Shown here: one piece after another, positions 44,646 through 52,738 of the stretch
Numbering within the stretch: the stretch's first letter is position 1
Layout: each line of letters starts with the position of its first letter
Assembly (NCBI GenBank): GCA_022750435.1
Contig: JAKIVS010000005.1
Coordinates: forward strand, 46,551 to 110,550
DNA length: 64,000 bases
DNA from: Thermoplasmata archaeon
GTDB taxonomy: Archaea; Thermoplasmatota; Thermoplasmata; Lutacidiplasmatales; UBA184
Direction of reading: 5' to 3'
Notes under the pieces: generated by a model
Database searches by the model: none
What the model saw: the letters and a program-made list of their open reading frames with translations, nothing else
Told to the model about the DNA's origin: nothing
Program-made: the position numbers and the translations under genes

Positions 44646-47600
44646 TCAACCGTCCCGGCGCCGCAGGCCGCGCACGACGGCGTATCCCGCGAAGATCGAG
44701 ACCCCAAGCCAGACCGAGATCGAGAGCGCCCCCGAGCTCAACGCCGCGACCAGGGCCGCCGACGGCTTGTTCGAGGACGGGAAGAATTGGATCTTGATGG
44801 GCAGGGTCGGACCCGCCACGGTGAGCGTCCCGTGCGAGGGGACGGCGTAGTACCCATCGGGGGCGTGCACGTCGAACGTGTAGGTGCCGTTCGCGGCCAT
44901 GAACGACGAGCCGTTCGATGCCGCCGGCTCGGTGAGGTTCCCCAACCGGACCGACCACGCTGTCGAGTCGAGTCGTCCGGCCGGCACGAACACTGCCCGG
45001 AACTCCTGGAGGCTCACGGTCAGTGTGACGTAGATCGGGTATCCGGCGATGACGATCACCCCAGTGCGGGGCGTGGCGGTGAAGTTGGCCGGAAGGCCGA
45101 GGACGTAGGGGTAGCTCCCGTTCGCGAGCGCCGTCGTCACCCAGGCCGATGTGGCGAGGATCGTCTGGCCGTCGACGGTCACGCTCCAGTTCAGTCCCTC
45201 CCGGTCCCCGGTCGCCTCCCAGGCCACCGGGTACAGCGTCGGGACGAAGGGGACATCGACCGTGAGGGGACCGCCGAGCACGTCGAACGTCTTCATCGGG
45301 ACGTCCGGATGATAGCCGGGGATGCCGCTGACCTGGTAGGCGTAGCTTCCGTTCAGCAACTGGAACTGCGCGTCGGTCGGCCCGGCCGATTGGGTGTCCC
45401 CCCGAACCGTGACCGCGACGGAGGTCGTCCCGGGCAAGCCGGTGACGTGGAACGTGACGGAGTACGAGGGCGGAGGCGGAGTGAGCCGGACAAACTGGAT
45501 CTCCACGAGGCTCCAGGAACCGACGACATCGAACCCCCCGTTCTGGGGGAGGATGCGGTACCCGGGGATGGGGGTGATCGAGTAACCGTAGTGCCCGAGG
45601 GGCTCGTACACTGGAAGGACGCTCGTGTTCGAGGTGCTCGTGAACCCACGGATCGTGACGGACCAGGGGATGCCGGCCGTCAGACCCGACGCGTACAGTT
45701 CCACCTCGTCGCCCACGACGAACCGCGCCTTCTCCGAGACCCGTCCGGTCGGGGCGACCGTGATCGTTCGATTCGTTCCATTGGCGCTTCCGGGCCCCCA
45801 GCCGCTCCACCCCACGAAGGCGTAGCCGGACGCCGGGGTCGCGGTGAAGTTCAGGTCGGTCCCGGAATTCCAGAATCCGACGTTCGGGGTCACGGAGCCA
45901 CCGACCGCGGGGGAGGCGTTCGCGGTCACGCGCCACTGGTCGACGAAGTGGATCGTCACGTTCGTCGAGGTTTCGCCCACTTCGAACGGAGAGCCGACCT
46001 CGGGACCGAGCTGCTCGGACGGCGTGTGCTCCCGCCCATGGATTGGCAGGGGGATCGGGGTGGAGGAGATCGGGTAGGAGCCCGTGGGGAGCAGGAGCGA
46101 GAAGTTCGACGCGGTCGTCTCGTAGAACTGGGTCCCGACGCTTGCGTACCATTGGGTCGGGGCGGGGACCCCCGTCTCGTTGACCTGCACGTAACTCGCC
46201 CCCGCGGGGTACGACTCGAACAGGACGAGGCTCTGGGGCGGCAGCACGTAGCTCGACGGAAGTCCCTCCGCGAACGCCTGGGGGATCGGCGTCGGGGTGT
46301 ACGGCTCCACCCACGTGGTGGCGTTCGAGGCCGTCGGGTGGATCGAACCGTTCCAGTAGTACGCCTCGACGGGCGCGCTCGAGAAGTCGCCCGCGAACCG
46401 GGGCTCGAACGAGATCGCGTGGGAGAGGTTGTCGTTCGTCACGAGCAGGTCCTCCCGGTTCTGGTCCTGCGGGGCGATCGTATCGATCCCGTACAGGGAG
46501 TGGCTGAAGCCGGCGAGGTTGACCGGGAACGCCTCCGTCCCGAGGTGGTTGAGGATCCCCGTGTAGAGCGTGTAGTCCGGTCGCGCGTAGCCGGTGACGT
46601 TGAACCAGGAGTTGGTGGTGGCCAATTCGGTCGCGAACAGGTCGAGGTTCGTCAGGTTGACGTCCATCGCCTGCGTGACCTGGGAAGCGAGGCTGAGCGC
46701 TCCGGAGAAGCCGATCGCGTACTGACCATACGACGACCAGGAGAGAGCGGAGCCGAGCTCGCTGATGAAGACGGAAACGTTGCAGCCGGGGCAGGCGCTC
46801 TGGACCGCCTCACGCGCCGCGAGCGTCCGCACCGGGATGCTGGCCGGCCCCTGGAGCGTTCCGTAGAACGCCTGGAGGCTCCCGTTCCCGGTGCCGAGCC
46901 AGCCCGCGGGGTACTCGTGGTAGGCCACGGCCTGGATCTTCGAGCCGGTCACGTTCAGGACGCCCGCGATCCACTGGGGAAAGGTGTACGACCCGCAGGT
47001 GCAACCGGAGGCCGGGAGTCCGAGGATCGGGGTGGTGTTGTCGACCGCGCGAATCGCCTTCACGTACGCGACAACCTCGTGGCCGAACTGCGTCGGCGAC
47101 GGTCCGGTCGTGTAGTCGTTCGGCCAGTCCTTCCACGGGACCTTCCAATGCTGCCAGAGCTCGGGCTCGTTCCCGATCATCCAGAACGCGGGGTGGAAGC
47201 TGAGGTTGACCTCGGTGTAGTTGACAATCTCCTCGGCGAAGCTCGGGTCGTCGATCTCGGCGGGGACCTGGACGATCGCGGTGCAGTCGATCGCCTTGCA
47301 CATCGTGACGAACTGGCTTTCGTTCGTCAGGGCGTGCGTCGGCGTGCCGTCGTAGGTGTTGTAGTGGATGCCCGCGAGCGGATCGAAATCCTCTCCCGCC
47401 ATCGCTCCGGGCCAGACGAGGACGCGCGCCGGGGTCGCGTTCACGGCCGTGGGCTCGCCCCGGAACATCCGGACCTCGTTGTTCACGGTCGTGCCCCAGA
47501 AGTCGCTGGAGAGGTTGACGGACGACGTGTTCACCGTCAGGGTGGTGTTGATCGGCGCCGAGCCCGCCGGGACGACGGCCACGGCCGGTGGGGACGTCCC

Positions 47601-47735
47601 GAACTCCACCGGAGCCCCGTTCGGAGCCGCTTCGGAGGACGCCTGGGCCCACGCCGAGCCCGAGAGGAGAAGAACCAGGGCCACCCCGACCGCGAACAGC
47701 GACGCGGCCGTTCGCCGGGGCGACGAGTTCAACAC
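44646..47735 (-). CDS. Secreted, membrane-anchored clan GH-A-like glycoside hydrolase
   Basis: The 1029-residue protein has a signal peptide (residues 10-30), a (beta/alpha)8-like domain (about 60-420) with GNEP (E190, candidate acid/base) and FISELGS (E326, candidate nucleophile), matching the clan GH-A pattern of families such as GH39 or GH79. It is followed by a beta-domain, a GYAFVGWSGWG repeat of the InlB B/listeria type, several further beta repeats, and a C-terminal membrane helix (about 1000-1022). It would act on glycans at the cell surface. Confidence 0.78.
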   Translation of the reverse strand: MLNSSPRRTAASLFAVGVALVLLLSGSAWAQASSEAAPNGAPVEFGTSPPAVAVVPAGSAPINTTLTVNTSSVNLSSDFWGTTVNNEVRMFRGEPTAVNATPARVLVWPGAMAGEDFDPLAGIHYNTYDGTPTHALTNESQFVTMCKAIDCTAIVQVPAEIDDPSFAEEIVNYTEVNLSFHPAFWMIGNEPELWQHWKVPWKDWPNDYTTGPSPTQFGHEVVAYVKAIRAVDNTTPILGLPASGCTCGSYTFPQWIAGVLNVTGSKIQAVAYHEYPAGWLGTGNGSLQAFYGTLQGPASIPVRTLAAREAVQSACPGCNVSVFISELGSALSWSSYGQYAIGFSGALSLASQVTQAMDVNLTNLDLFATELATTNSWFNVTGYARPDYTLYTGILNHLGTEAFPVNLAGFSHSLYGIDTIAPQDQNREDLLVTNDNLSHAISFEPRFAGDFSSAPVEAYYWNGSIHPTASNATTWVEPYTPTPIPQAFAEGLPSSYVLPPQSLVLFESYPAGASYVQVNETGVPAPTQWYASVGTQFYETTASNFSLLLPTGSYPISSTPIPLPIHGREHTPSEQLGPEVGSPFEVGETSTNVTIHFVDQWRVTANASPAVGGSVTPNVGFWNSGTDLNFTATPASGYAFVGWSGWGPGSANGTNRTITVAPTGRVSEKARFVVGDEVELYASGLTAGIPWSVTIRGFTSTSNTSVLPVYEPLGHYGYSITPIPGYRILPQNGGFDVVGSWSLVEIQFVRLTPPPPSYSVTFHVTGLPGTTSVAVTVRGDTQSAGPTDAQFQLLNGSYAYQVSGIPGYHPDVPMKTFDVLGGPLTVDVPFVPTLYPVAWEATGDREGLNWSVTVDGQTILATSAWVTTALANGSYPYVLGLPANFTATPRTGVIVIAGYPIYVTLTVSLQEFRAVFVPAGRLDSTAWSVRLGNLTEPAASNGSSFMAANGTYTFDVHAPDGYYAVPSHGTLTVAGPTLPIKIQFFPSSNKPSAALVAALSSGALSISVWLGVSIFAGYAVVRGLRRRDG

Positions 47736-47946
47736 CGACCTAGCCGCCCCGAGTCCGCTGTTGCATCGTCGTTCCGACGAGTCCCCACCCGGGGGGCCGG
47801 TCGAGCTTCCGGCGCACGTACCTGCCTCTCTTCAACCTTGGCAACGGGCAAGGCGCAATGGGAGGGACGATCTGCGACGAAGAATCTCGCGAGTCCGTGG
47901 TACGACTCCGCGGACTGGAATGGTTATGTACGGCCAGGCGATTATG

Positions 47947-47964
47947 TGTTCGGTAAACCGAACA
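47947..47964. promoter_or_regulatory. Palindromic operator of the second MNT/HEPN unit
   Basis: TGTTCGGT-AA-ACCGAACA has perfect 8-bp arms and ends on the A of the start codon. It sits between a TATA-like GATTAT (about 26 nt upstream) and the translation start, the best place for repression by the encoded winged helix. Confidence 0.6.
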
Positions 47965-48551
47965 TGCGCTTTCGTCGCCCCCTGACAGATCTGCTGGGAA
48001 GCCCGATTCGAGTCGACCTGTTGCGCGTGCTCTCGCGGGGCCGGGGGGAGTCGTTCAGCGGTCGAGAGTTGGCCCGTCGAGTTTCCGCCTCCCCGTCTCA
48101 AGTCAACGAGCATCTCCGCGCGCTCGAGGCACAGGGTCTCCTTCGGTCGCAAACGCTGGGCCGCGTCCACGCGTGGAGTCTGTCGACCGAGCACGCCCTG
48201 GCCGACTCGTTGCGGCAGCTCTTCGAGGTCGAGCCCGACCTCTTCGATCAACTTCGTGCGAGACTGGAGGCGACCCTTCGTCCCCTTCCGGTCGAACGGG
48301 CAATTCTCTTTGGGTCGGTCGCCCGCGGGGACGAACGTGCGGAGAGCGACATCGACCTCTTCATCGAGACTCGAGGGAAGTCGGAGAGAGAGGTGGTGGC
48401 GGACGCCTTGGGTCGCGCCAGCCAGGAGTTCGCCGAACGATTCGGCAACCCGCTGTCGAACCTGATCCTGACCCACGCGGAAGTCGAGCGCGGGTCCAAT
48501 CCGGGTCTTCTGGCGTCGATCGAACGGGAGGGGGTCCGCCTCCGGATCTGA
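47964..48551 (+). CDS. Winged-helix / nucleotidyltransferase (MNT) antitoxin-like protein, copy 2
   Basis: The 195-residue protein has a winged helix at about 8-78 (VDLLRVLSRGRGESFSGREL) and a minimal nucleotidyltransferase with LFGSVARG (GS 117-118) and ESDIDLF (D129, D131). All motif positions match copy 1 (30996-31583) without a gap, yet the sequences differ widely. A perfect palindrome overlaps the start, suggesting autorepression. The HEPN-like partner follows after 4 nt. Confidence 0.86.
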   Translation: MRFRRPLTDLLGSPIRVDLLRVLSRGRGESFSGRELARRVSASPSQVNEHLRALEAQGLLRSQTLGRVHAWSLSTEHALADSLRQLFEVEPDLFDQLRARLEATLRPLPVERAILFGSVARGDERAESDIDLFIETRGKSEREVVADALGRASQEFAERFGNPLSNLILTHAEVERGSNPGLLASIEREGVRLRI

Positions 48552-48555
48552 GACG

Positions 48556-48957
48556 ATGGCTCCCCTTCGAACCGCCGACGTACCGCGCGGCCGCGCGATC
48601 GTCTACCTCCGCCGCGCCGAGCAGCTGATGAAGGCCGTGGACTGGGGAATCGAACAGGGCCATGCCAGCGTGGCCGCGGTCAATGCCGTGCAGGCCTCGA
48701 TCTCCGCGGTCGATGCGTTCCTCGTGCATCACCTCGGCAAGAGATCGAGGGGTACCGACCATCGCGAATCCCTGAATCTGCTCGCCAGCGCGAGCTCGCC
48801 GGCCAGGCGAGCGATTGGCCAGCATCTTCAGCGGGTCCTCGACCGGAAGAACGAGGTCGAGTATCTGGACCGAGCGGTAACGCTGGGGGACGCGAACGAG
48901 CTCGCCAAGCACGCCCGGCGGCTGGTCGACACCGTGCGCAACGAGCTCGAGGGGTGA
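48556..48957 (+). CDS. HEPN-domain protein, partner of MNT copy 2
   Basis: The 133-residue helical protein resembles its counterpart at 31592-32014: RAIVYLRRAEQLMKAVDWGIEQ, then AVNAVQASISAVDAFLVHHLG, and a last part with LDRKNEVEYLDRA. The HEPN RX4-6H motif is again replaced, with VEY at 101-103 where active HepT toxins have V-H-Y. It probably forms a complex with the MNT protein; RNase activity is doubtful. Confidence 0.76.
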   Translation: MAPLRTADVPRGRAIVYLRRAEQLMKAVDWGIEQGHASVAAVNAVQASISAVDAFLVHHLGKRSRGTDHRESLNLLASASSPARRAIGQHLQRVLDRKNEVEYLDRAVTLGDANELAKHARRLVDTVRNELEG

Positions 48958-49076
48958 CCGGGACACGGACCGCTGGCCAGAAATCGAGCGAGGGGGACGA
49001 CGGAGCCGGCTCGGGGGCGTTCTCCGGCCGACCGTTCCGACACAATAAAGGGCGGAACCGACCTCCCTCGACCGCC

Positions 49077-49772
49077 ATGGCCGAGGAAGCGCCGATGAAG
49101 ATCGTGGTCCATCCCCACGGTCCGTACCGCGTCGTAGGCGGGGTCCCGCTCGCCGTCCAGAGGATTTCGCCGAACCGGCGGGGAGAGTCGTGGGATTGGG
49201 TGGAGGGCCGCTCGTTTCCGGTCGGGAAGGAGTACCTCCTGTGCCGCTGCGGGCAGTCGCGGAACAAGCCGTTCTGCGACAACAGCCACGTGCGAGCGGG
49301 GTTCGTGGGGCAGGAGACCGCCTCTCGACGACCCATCGAGCGTCAGTCCGAACATTCCGAGGGCCCGACCCACGTGCTCAGCGACGACGAGCAGTTGTGC
49401 GCGTTCGCGCGGTTCTGCGACCCGGAGGGCAAGATCTGGTCCCTCATCGGTCGCACCGACGACCCGAAGGTGCGCGACCTCGTCGTCCGGGAGGCGTCCC
49501 ATTGCCCTGCGGGTCGGCTCGTCCTCCGGGAGAAGGCGACCGGAAACGTCGTCGAACCGAAGCTGGCACCGTCGATCGGTCTCGTCGAGGACCCCGCCCT
49601 TGGGTGCAGCGGACCGCTTTGGGTGCGCGGAGGCATCCGCGTCGAGTCCGCCGACGGTCTCCCGTACGAGGTCCGGAACCGGATGACGCTCTGTCGATGC
49701 GGAGCCTCGACGAACCTACCCTTCTGCAACGGAAGCCACGCCTCCATCAAGTTCCAGGACGGCCTGGAATGA
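49077..49772 (+). CDS. Double CDGSH iron-sulphur protein with a central ferredoxin-like domain
   Basis: The 231-residue protein has two CDGSH-type [2Fe-2S] motifs: CRCGQSRNKPFCDNSH near residues 57-72 and CRCGASTNLPFCNGSH near 206-221. Between them is a segment with CAFARFCD and ASHCPAGRL, resembling a divergent Fer4_19 mono-cluster domain. Such proteins are soluble electron carriers or redox sensors. ATG 49077 is preferred; a TATA-like CAATAAA lies about 31 nt upstream. Confidence 0.87.
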   Translation: MAEEAPMKIVVHPHGPYRVVGGVPLAVQRISPNRRGESWDWVEGRSFPVGKEYLLCRCGQSRNKPFCDNSHVRAGFVGQETASRRPIERQSEHSEGPTHVLSDDEQLCAFARFCDPEGKIWSLIGRTDDPKVRDLVVREASHCPAGRLVLREKATGNVVEPKLAPSIGLVEDPALGCSGPLWVRGGIRVESADGLPYEVRNRMTLCRCGASTNLPFCNGSHASIKFQDGLE

Positions 49773-49827
49773 GGGAGACGCCTCCGGGCCGACCCGTTCC
49801 TTGGCGTGCATGCACCGTGCGGTAACC

Positions 49828-50307
49828 ATGACCGCGACCCCGGCGCGACCATCGGCGGAGTTTCCCCCCGTTCGGGTCGAGGTCAACCAGGTCGACCGCT
49901 ATCGTTTCGAGGAGAGTTTCCCCGACGAGAGCCTGCGGCCGCTCACGGTCGATGAACCCATGCCGATCGGCACGGGGGCGGGTCCGGACCCCGCGCGCGC
50001 ACTCGCCGGCGCCGTGGGCCACTGCTTGAGCTCGACCCTCTTCAACACCCTGGAACGTTCCCACGTTCGGGCCACCCCGATCCGGACGACCGTGACGATT
50101 ACGTTCGGCCGGAACGGGGCCGGTCGAAAGCGCGTCGTGAGCCTCGAGGCTCGGATCGATGTGGCCCCGCTCGACGAGTCGGATCGGGACCGGTTCGACC
50201 ATAGCGTGGCGATCTTTGAGGAGTACTGCACGGTCACCGGTTCCGTTCGTGAGGGCATTCGAGTTCGGACTCAAATCGGCCCGCCCCGGCCCGCGGCGGC
50301 TCCGTAG
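49828..50307 (+). CDS. OsmC-family protein
   Basis: The 159-residue protein has the OsmC/Ohr layout: a beta N-terminus, the helix with AVGHCLSSTLFNTLE holding the first redox Cys, and the second Cys in FEEYCTVTGSVREGI. OsmC/Ohr enzymes reduce organic hydroperoxides with these two cysteines. TTG 49801 and ATG 49810 are alternative starts; 49828 gives the usual length. It follows the CDGSH gene closely and may share its stress-related control. Confidence 0.88.
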   Translation: MTATPARPSAEFPPVRVEVNQVDRYRFEESFPDESLRPLTVDEPMPIGTGAGPDPARALAGAVGHCLSSTLFNTLERSHVRATPIRTTVTITFGRNGAGRKRVVSLEARIDVAPLDESDRDRFDHSVAIFEEYCTVTGSVREGIRVRTQIGPPRPAAAP

Positions 50308-50492
50308 AGATCCCCCTGTCCGCACCCTGACCGCCGTGACGAGACGCGGCACGGGGGGCCCGGGGAGCGGGGAGAGATCGCCGATGGGTTCCATTCTGAC
50401 CGTCCTCGCCTTCCCCTACTCCCCGACCGGAGGAGGGACCCGGGGATCGATGAGCCGGCCGAGGTATTGCCCCTACTTATCAGCATGAAATT

Positions 50493-50500
50493 GTTATATG
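50493..50500 (+). promoter_or_regulatory. TATA box of the Fic gene
   Basis: GTTATATG is centred 28 nt upstream of ATG 50524, in an AT-rich patch, consistent with a leaderless start. Confidence 0.5.
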
Positions 50501-50523
50501 TTGACTAATGTAGGGGCAAGCGA

Positions 50524-51456
50524 ATGGACCTCCAAAAACGGCGCCGGGGTCGCTTCACCTACTACTACCTCGTCCACTCGTATCGGCAGGGTGCAACCGT
50601 TCGAAAAATCGAGCGCTACCTTGGCCGAAAGCCTCCCGCGGCGCTGGCGAAGCTCACGGAGGAGCTCGGCGACGAGCTCGCCGTCCGGCAGTGGGGGTCG
50701 GAGCTCGAGAGGATTCGAGCGGAGTACGGTTCCGACCTCGCGGAGATGCCGTTGGCGATTCGACGGAAGGAACTTGACACCTTTGCGATTGAATTCACCT
50801 ACGACAGCAACCGGATCGAAGGGTCGCGCCTCACGCTGAGAGAAACCGCGTCCCTCCTGGAGCACGGGATCACCCCAGCGAACCGCCCCCTGTCCGACGT
50901 TCAGGAAGCGCTCGCCCACCGCAAGGTCTTCTTGGCCGCGCTGGCCTCGAACGAGCGGCTGGATCGGGCCAACTTCCTCGCGTGGCACAAGGAACTGTTC
51001 CGGGAGACCAAGCCCGACCTTGCGGGTCTGGTCCGTCGCCATCCGGTCCGGATCGCGGGGAGCAAGTTTCTGCCTCCTCCCCCCCTCGAGCTGGACCGGC
51101 TCTTGGACGAATTCTTCACCTGGCTTCGCGCGGCATGGAAGTCCCTTCACCCGGTCGTGTTGGCGGCGCTGGTCCATTTGAAACTCGTGACCATTCACCC
51201 GTTTGGCGACGGGAATGGCCGCACCACACGCATTGCGATGAACGTCGCTCTCTTCCGGAAGGGGTTTCCGATGCTCGATATTCCGTACTCCGGTCGACAG
51301 GGCTACTACCGGGCCCTCGAGCGTGCTCAGGCATCGGAGGAGGAGTTCGTGTTTGTCCGCTGGTTCCTGCGAAGGTACCTTCAGGCGAACGTACGCCCGG
51401 TCCGAACGCTCGCCGAACGGCGACCGTCCGACCGACCGGCCGCCCGGGAAGCGTGA
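50524..51456 (+). CDS. Fic-family AMPylase-type protein (class II)
   Basis: The 310-residue protein contains the Fic motif HPFGDGNGR (225-233) with the catalytic His225. An N-terminal inhibitory helix has SNRIEG (95-100), whose Glu99 would clamp the active site, as in class II Fic proteins. Fic enzymes transfer AMP or other nucleotides to a target hydroxyl. The first 60 residues (YYYLVHSYRQGATVRKIERYLG) look like a small beta/helix module that may bind nucleic acid. The target is unknown. Confidence 0.9.
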   Translation: MDLQKRRRGRFTYYYLVHSYRQGATVRKIERYLGRKPPAALAKLTEELGDELAVRQWGSELERIRAEYGSDLAEMPLAIRRKELDTFAIEFTYDSNRIEGSRLTLRETASLLEHGITPANRPLSDVQEALAHRKVFLAALASNERLDRANFLAWHKELFRETKPDLAGLVRRHPVRIAGSKFLPPPPLELDRLLDEFFTWLRAAWKSLHPVVLAALVHLKLVTIHPFGDGNGRTTRIAMNVALFRKGFPMLDIPYSGRQGYYRALERAQASEEEFVFVRWFLRRYLQANVRPVRTLAERRPSDRPAAREA

Positions 51457-51636
51457 TCGCGACACGCCACGATACGACTCGGGGGAGTTGCGGAGCGCCC
51501 AGCCCAGAGGTCGATCGCGGGTGCGGTTGGGTGTCCGGTCGAGGCGCAAGGTCGTCCGTCGAGACGCACCGTGGCTTGGGGCCACCAGCGAACTCCAGAA
51601 GTCATTGCCAGTCCGGGCCGATGGGAGCCTGAAGTG

Positions 51637-51738
51637 TGTCGGGGGGGGGATTTGAACCCCCGGCCCCAGGATCTCTCCCGGGAAGGCGTCGCCTCCCCGC
51701 TATGAGTCCCGTGCTCTACCGGGCTGAGCCACCCCGAC
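51637..51738 (-). tRNA. tRNA-Met (CAU anticodon), intron-containing
   Basis: On the minus strand the acceptor stem GTCGGGG (51732-51738) pairs with CCCCGAC (51638-51644), with discriminator A at 51637. The D stem is GCTC/GAGC, the anticodon arm CGGGA-CTCATA...A-TCCTG, and the T arm GGGGG-TTCAAAT-CCCCC. A 28-nt intron (51673-51700) interrupts the loop one base after the anticodon, the canonical archaeal 37/38 site; the spliced length is 74 nt. The GGG/CCC anticodon-stem pairs of initiators are absent, so it is an elongator tRNA-Met, or less likely tRNA-Ile2. Confidence 0.9.
51673..51700 (-). other. tRNA-Met intron
   Basis: These 28 bases lie between anticodon-loop positions 37 and 38 and are GC-rich with internal pairing (GGGGAGGCG with CGCCTTCCC). 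They should be cut by the archaeal splicing endonuclease at a bulge-helix-bulge. Confidence 0.8.
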
Positions 51739-51784
51739 ACGGGGCGTTGGCGACCAGGTCCGGGTGGGCATCCCGGGCTCCGAA

Positions 51785-52504
51785 CTAAGCGTCCGCGGAC
51801 GCGCCCGGCGCCGCCTCGGCCATCGCCGGTGCTTCGCCCGCGGGTCCCTCGGTGATGTCCTGGGCCGGCTCGGCGGCCGTGGCGACCTCGATCGTGCCAA
51901 GGACTTCCGACCGGCGAATCTCGATCTTCTTCAAGGGATAGAGCGACTTCAGCCCGTGGGCGAGCACCTTGCCGAGCTCCCCGCCGAGCATCTCGCGGAC
52001 GAACTCGGCGCCGGTCTTCTTCTGGGCCTCCTCCGTGAGGAGGGAGCGGAGCCGGAGGCGCAGTTCGGCCTGAAGCCGGGTCTGGAGGCGCTGCTCGCCG
52101 ACGGCGACCGGCTTGACGATGATCTGGACCCCGTCCTTGGTCGTGACCAGGAGGGACGTGTCGATCTTCGAGCGCTTCCGACGGGCGAGCCGCCGCACGT
52201 AGTCGCTGGTCAATTCGTGGCCGATGAACCGGCTCTCGGCGGTCTTCTCTCCGGAGACCCGCTCGATCTGGAATCGGAGCTTGATGTGCGCTTTGCCGAT
52301 GTCGGCCCCCCCGGAGATCTCCTGCAGGGTCGTCTCGAGGGTCCGCCCGATGATCTGCTCGGGCTCGCTCGCCATCGTCTCGCCGATTTCGGCGTGGTTG
52401 AAGAGGGACGGCGCCCGAACGACGTACCAGTGCTTCGACCGCCACTTGTCCTTGACGGTCCGTGCGAGGGTCGTCTTCTTCGGCTGGGATTCCTTGTCGG
52501 CCAT
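51785..52504 (-). CDS. rps3ae: 30S ribosomal protein S3Ae (eS1)
   Basis: The 239-residue protein is archaeal/eukaryotic eS1. It has KDKWRSKHWYVVRAPSLFN near the N-terminus, IGRTLETTLQEISGG, and the region VRRLARRKRSKIDTSLLV, all family hallmarks. It binds near the mRNA exit site of the small subunit. The C-terminal 25 residues are an Ala/Glu-rich extension. It lies 46 bp downstream of tRNA-Met, on the same strand, and has a TATA-like ATTATGTAT at 52533-52541. Confidence 0.95.
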   Translation of the reverse strand: MADKESQPKKTTLARTVKDKWRSKHWYVVRAPSLFNHAEIGETMASEPEQIIGRTLETTLQEISGGADIGKAHIKLRFQIERVSGEKTAESRFIGHELTSDYVRRLARRKRSKIDTSLLVTTKDGVQIIVKPVAVGEQRLQTRLQAELRLRLRSLLTEEAQKKTGAEFVREMLGGELGKVLAHGLKSLYPLKKIEIRRSEVLGTIEVATAAEPAQDITEGPAGEAPAMAEAAPGASADA

Positions 52505-52698
52505 CGGTCGCGGGGCCGCCCACTGGCGTCCGATACATAATGATGGCGGCGCGCATGGGAGCGCTCCGCCGAGAGAGTCCTTGGCTCGGACCCCGTACGG
52601 TGCCCTGCCCTTGACATTCCACAGGGCGGAACGTCGGCACGGGGCGCTCGCGTCGGCGTCGTAGCCGTTCGCGCGTCGGCCGACGGCGGCCTCGTCCC

Positions 52699-52709
52699 CA
52701 AAATAGATA
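52699..52709 (+). promoter_or_regulatory. TATA box of the MoxR gene
   Basis: CCAAAATAGAT precedes the MoxR gene. Its spacing fits a start at GTG 52733 or ATG 52739 and argues against the ATG at 52709. Confidence 0.4.
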
Positions 52710-52738
52710 TGGCGTGCCCGGCTCGGCCGCGCGTGTCG

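Noticed and set aside
44610..47800. Long plus-strand frame across the glycoside hydrolase
   Set aside because: It mirrors the minus-strand hydrolase; only its last 195 codons, from 47964, form a real gene (wHTH-MNT copy 2).
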